Assembly: GCA_026770615.1 (NCBI GenBank)
Contig: MU631345.1
Coordinates: forward strand, 1-24,225
Direction: 5' to 3'
Length of the DNA stretch: 24,225 nt
DNA from: Pavlovales sp. CCMP2436
Taxonomy: Eukaryota > Haptophyta > Pavlovophyceae > Pavlovales
Part shown: one piece after another, positions 23,058-24,225 of the stretch
Position numbering within the stretch: position 1 is the first letter of the stretch
Layout of the letters: each line of letters opens with the position of its first letter
Notes under the pieces: generated by a model
Told to the model about the DNA's origin: nothing
The model's input: only the letters and a program-made list of their open reading frames with translations
The model's database searches: none
Made by a program: the position numbers and the translations under genes

Positions 23058-23433
23058 GTTCAGGCTATACGGAGGTTTTTTGCTGGTATGTTTTGTAGTA
23101 ATTATGCGCAGGATCGCGGCGGCGCGATGCGACGACGAGCAAGGATCGTGGTGGAGAGACACAATTAAGATAGCACATGAGATGTCCGATGCGCTGACCC
23201 TCCCATGTCATGCCCGAACGCCTTCGGGCTGCAAGTCGGGCGACGTTTAAAGAACTATTATAAAAATCTCGGACGCCATCGTAAAAGAACTTTTATAAAC
23301 AAAAAAACCCAATGGGTCCAGTCTCATCAAGGGTGGTCTCATCATCCAGTGCTCACAGCACTTCCTCAGCCGGACAGGCTTTTTATAAGACATTCCCGTG
23401 ACCGCTACACATGGGTCACTTGAGTGAGTGTGT
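23058..23433. other. Spacer without recognised gene
   Basis: Short open frames only. None has clear coding composition. Confidence 0.4.
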
Positions 23434-23535
23434 AAATTGTGCACGGTGCGAGGGGTGTTGCGGGTTCTTGAAGCCTACGGCGGCCCATCTGTTGAAACTA
23501 CGCCGGGGGCGCGCTACGCGAACACGTCTAGATGG
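23434..23535 (-). repeat. Dispersed repeat J, copy 3
   Basis: Reverse complement of 8257-8358 with more divergence, from AATTGTGCACGGTGCGAGG to CGCGAACACGTCTAGATGG. Confidence 0.65.
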
Positions 23536-23770
23536 TTTATTGAAACTGCATTCCCCCATATTGGCGTTCCTAATAATCGTTCTGTCGTTCATCCGTGGTA
23601 TTGGTGTTATCATCCTATTCATATGTATGCCGCCGTAAGTCCTTGGGCGAAAGTAGCCAGAACAGTCTCCGGATGAAGTAGCGAGTGCACTGGTGACCCG
23701 CACTGCCCACGTCGACGTTGAGCGCGAGCTTGTTACGCAAGCCGAGTTACATTTTGATTAACAAGCTCCT

Positions 23771-23931
23771 TTATATTTATGATAGGGATTCAAGCTGGCG
23801 TCTGACTGTTTTGAACGTTGTGCTGGTCTGAGCGCTGCGTCGCCCATTGCCTGCTGCGTGCCATAGTCGGCTGCGCTGGCTTGGGCGCCACCGCGCGTGC
23901 CGATGGATCTCCGGTAGTGTGCCCGGACGTT
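23771..23931 (-). mobile_element. Family A retroposon, 5'-truncated
   Basis: Extends from TTTATGATAGGGATTC to GTGTGCCCGGACG (minus-strand 5' limit). TTTATATT occurs on both sides (near 23768 and 23930), a likely 8-base target duplication, though it overlaps the tail and is therefore uncertain. Confidence 0.7.
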
Positions 23932-23943
23932 TATATTCTGCAT

Positions 23944-24000
23944 GACGTCGACCAAGCCAGTGACTGAACAACACCTGTTGAACCATGCTGAGCCGCTAAT
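23944..24000 (+). mobile_element. Family B fragment, tail to tail with family A
   Basis: GACGTCGACCAAGCCAGTGA... to GAGCCGC, then TAATATATTTTATGATAGGG, where the tail of the next family A copy begins in reverse. Confidence 0.7.
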
Positions 24001-24001
24001 A

Positions 24002-24225
24002 TATTTTATGATAGGGATTCAAGCTGGCGTCTGACTGTTCTGAATGTTATGCTGGTCTGAGCGATGCGTCGCCCATTGCCTGCTGCGTGCCTTAGTCGGC
24101 TGCGCTGGCTTGGGTGCCACCGCGCGTGCCGATGGATCTCCGGTAGTGTGCCCGGGCAAGGGCGTTTAGGGAGATGATCTGCTCGTTGCTGTTTGTCGTG
24201 TTCCCACGCTGGGCAGCGATCGGGG
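24002..24225 (-). mobile_element. Family A retroposon, extends beyond window
   Basis: The longest gap-free view of family A in this window. From the right edge inward on the minus strand, the frame PIAAQRGNTTNSNEQIISLN, ALARAHYRRSIGT and so on leads to the stop shared with 14226-14228; here the TCGGTGCC-type variants are mild. After the stop come ~105 bases of 3' UTR and the AT-rich tail. The 5' part is cut by the window edge. Confidence 0.75.

Overview
The window looks like nuclear DNA of a eukaryote, most likely an alga with a complex (secondary or tertiary) plastid such as a haptophyte. The best evidence is a nuclear-type gene for plastid ribosomal protein bL10 (minus strand, 22443 to 21613) that begins with a signal peptide followed by a transit-peptide-like stretch, and a second protein (9007-9924) with the same kind of leader. 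Coding DNA is GC-rich with GC-rich third codon positions. Spacers are AT-rich and full of repeats. I see no operons, no bacterial signals, and no rRNA or tRNA gene. The taxonomic assignment is inference.

Layout. Bases 1-2228 form a giant inverted repeat: two 687-bp arms with no mismatch that I could find, around an 854-bp centre made of retroposon pieces and a (TA)n tract. Next is a 510-codon coiled-coil gene (3804 to 2272, minus) whose last ~29 codons lie in a dispersed repeat. Bases 3805-8500 hold direct repeats, weak or broken coding remnants, a tandem repeat (6397-6553) and a G+T-rich tract. The plastid-leader protein follows at 9007-9924. Bases 10139-15000 are a thicket of nested elements: a 641-bp element with 17-bp inverted ends and a small ORF (10311-10951), a TA-target MITE split by a (TA)n-tailed insertion with a 12-14 bp target duplication (11556-12248), an array of hairpins (12860-13051), and a coding element crossing a 505-base assembly gap. 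Bases 15000-16800 carry no recognised gene. An unrecognised 222-residue protein (17466 to 16798), a chromodomain protein (19266 to 18601), a decayed LINE reverse-transcriptase tail (20198 to 19881), the bL10 gene, and more retroposon 3' ends up to the right edge complete the window.

Three processes explain most of the non-genic sequence. (1) 5'-truncated retroposons of at least three families (here A, B and D) have unrelated bodies but all end in a TA-rich tail. Two copies have target duplications, and several sit tail to tail inside one another's TA tract. (2) A TIR element family (here G/H) has ends GCGGCTAGACCCCTGAG, a conserved leader and interchangeable small-ORF modules. (3) A MITE family (here C) duplicates TA, which the empty sites inside family G confirm. 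A ~22-nt motif (GTCGAAATCCGAATTAGTGG) caps several otherwise unrelated sequences. The five or so credible host genes show no shared pathway beyond the two plastid-targeted products.
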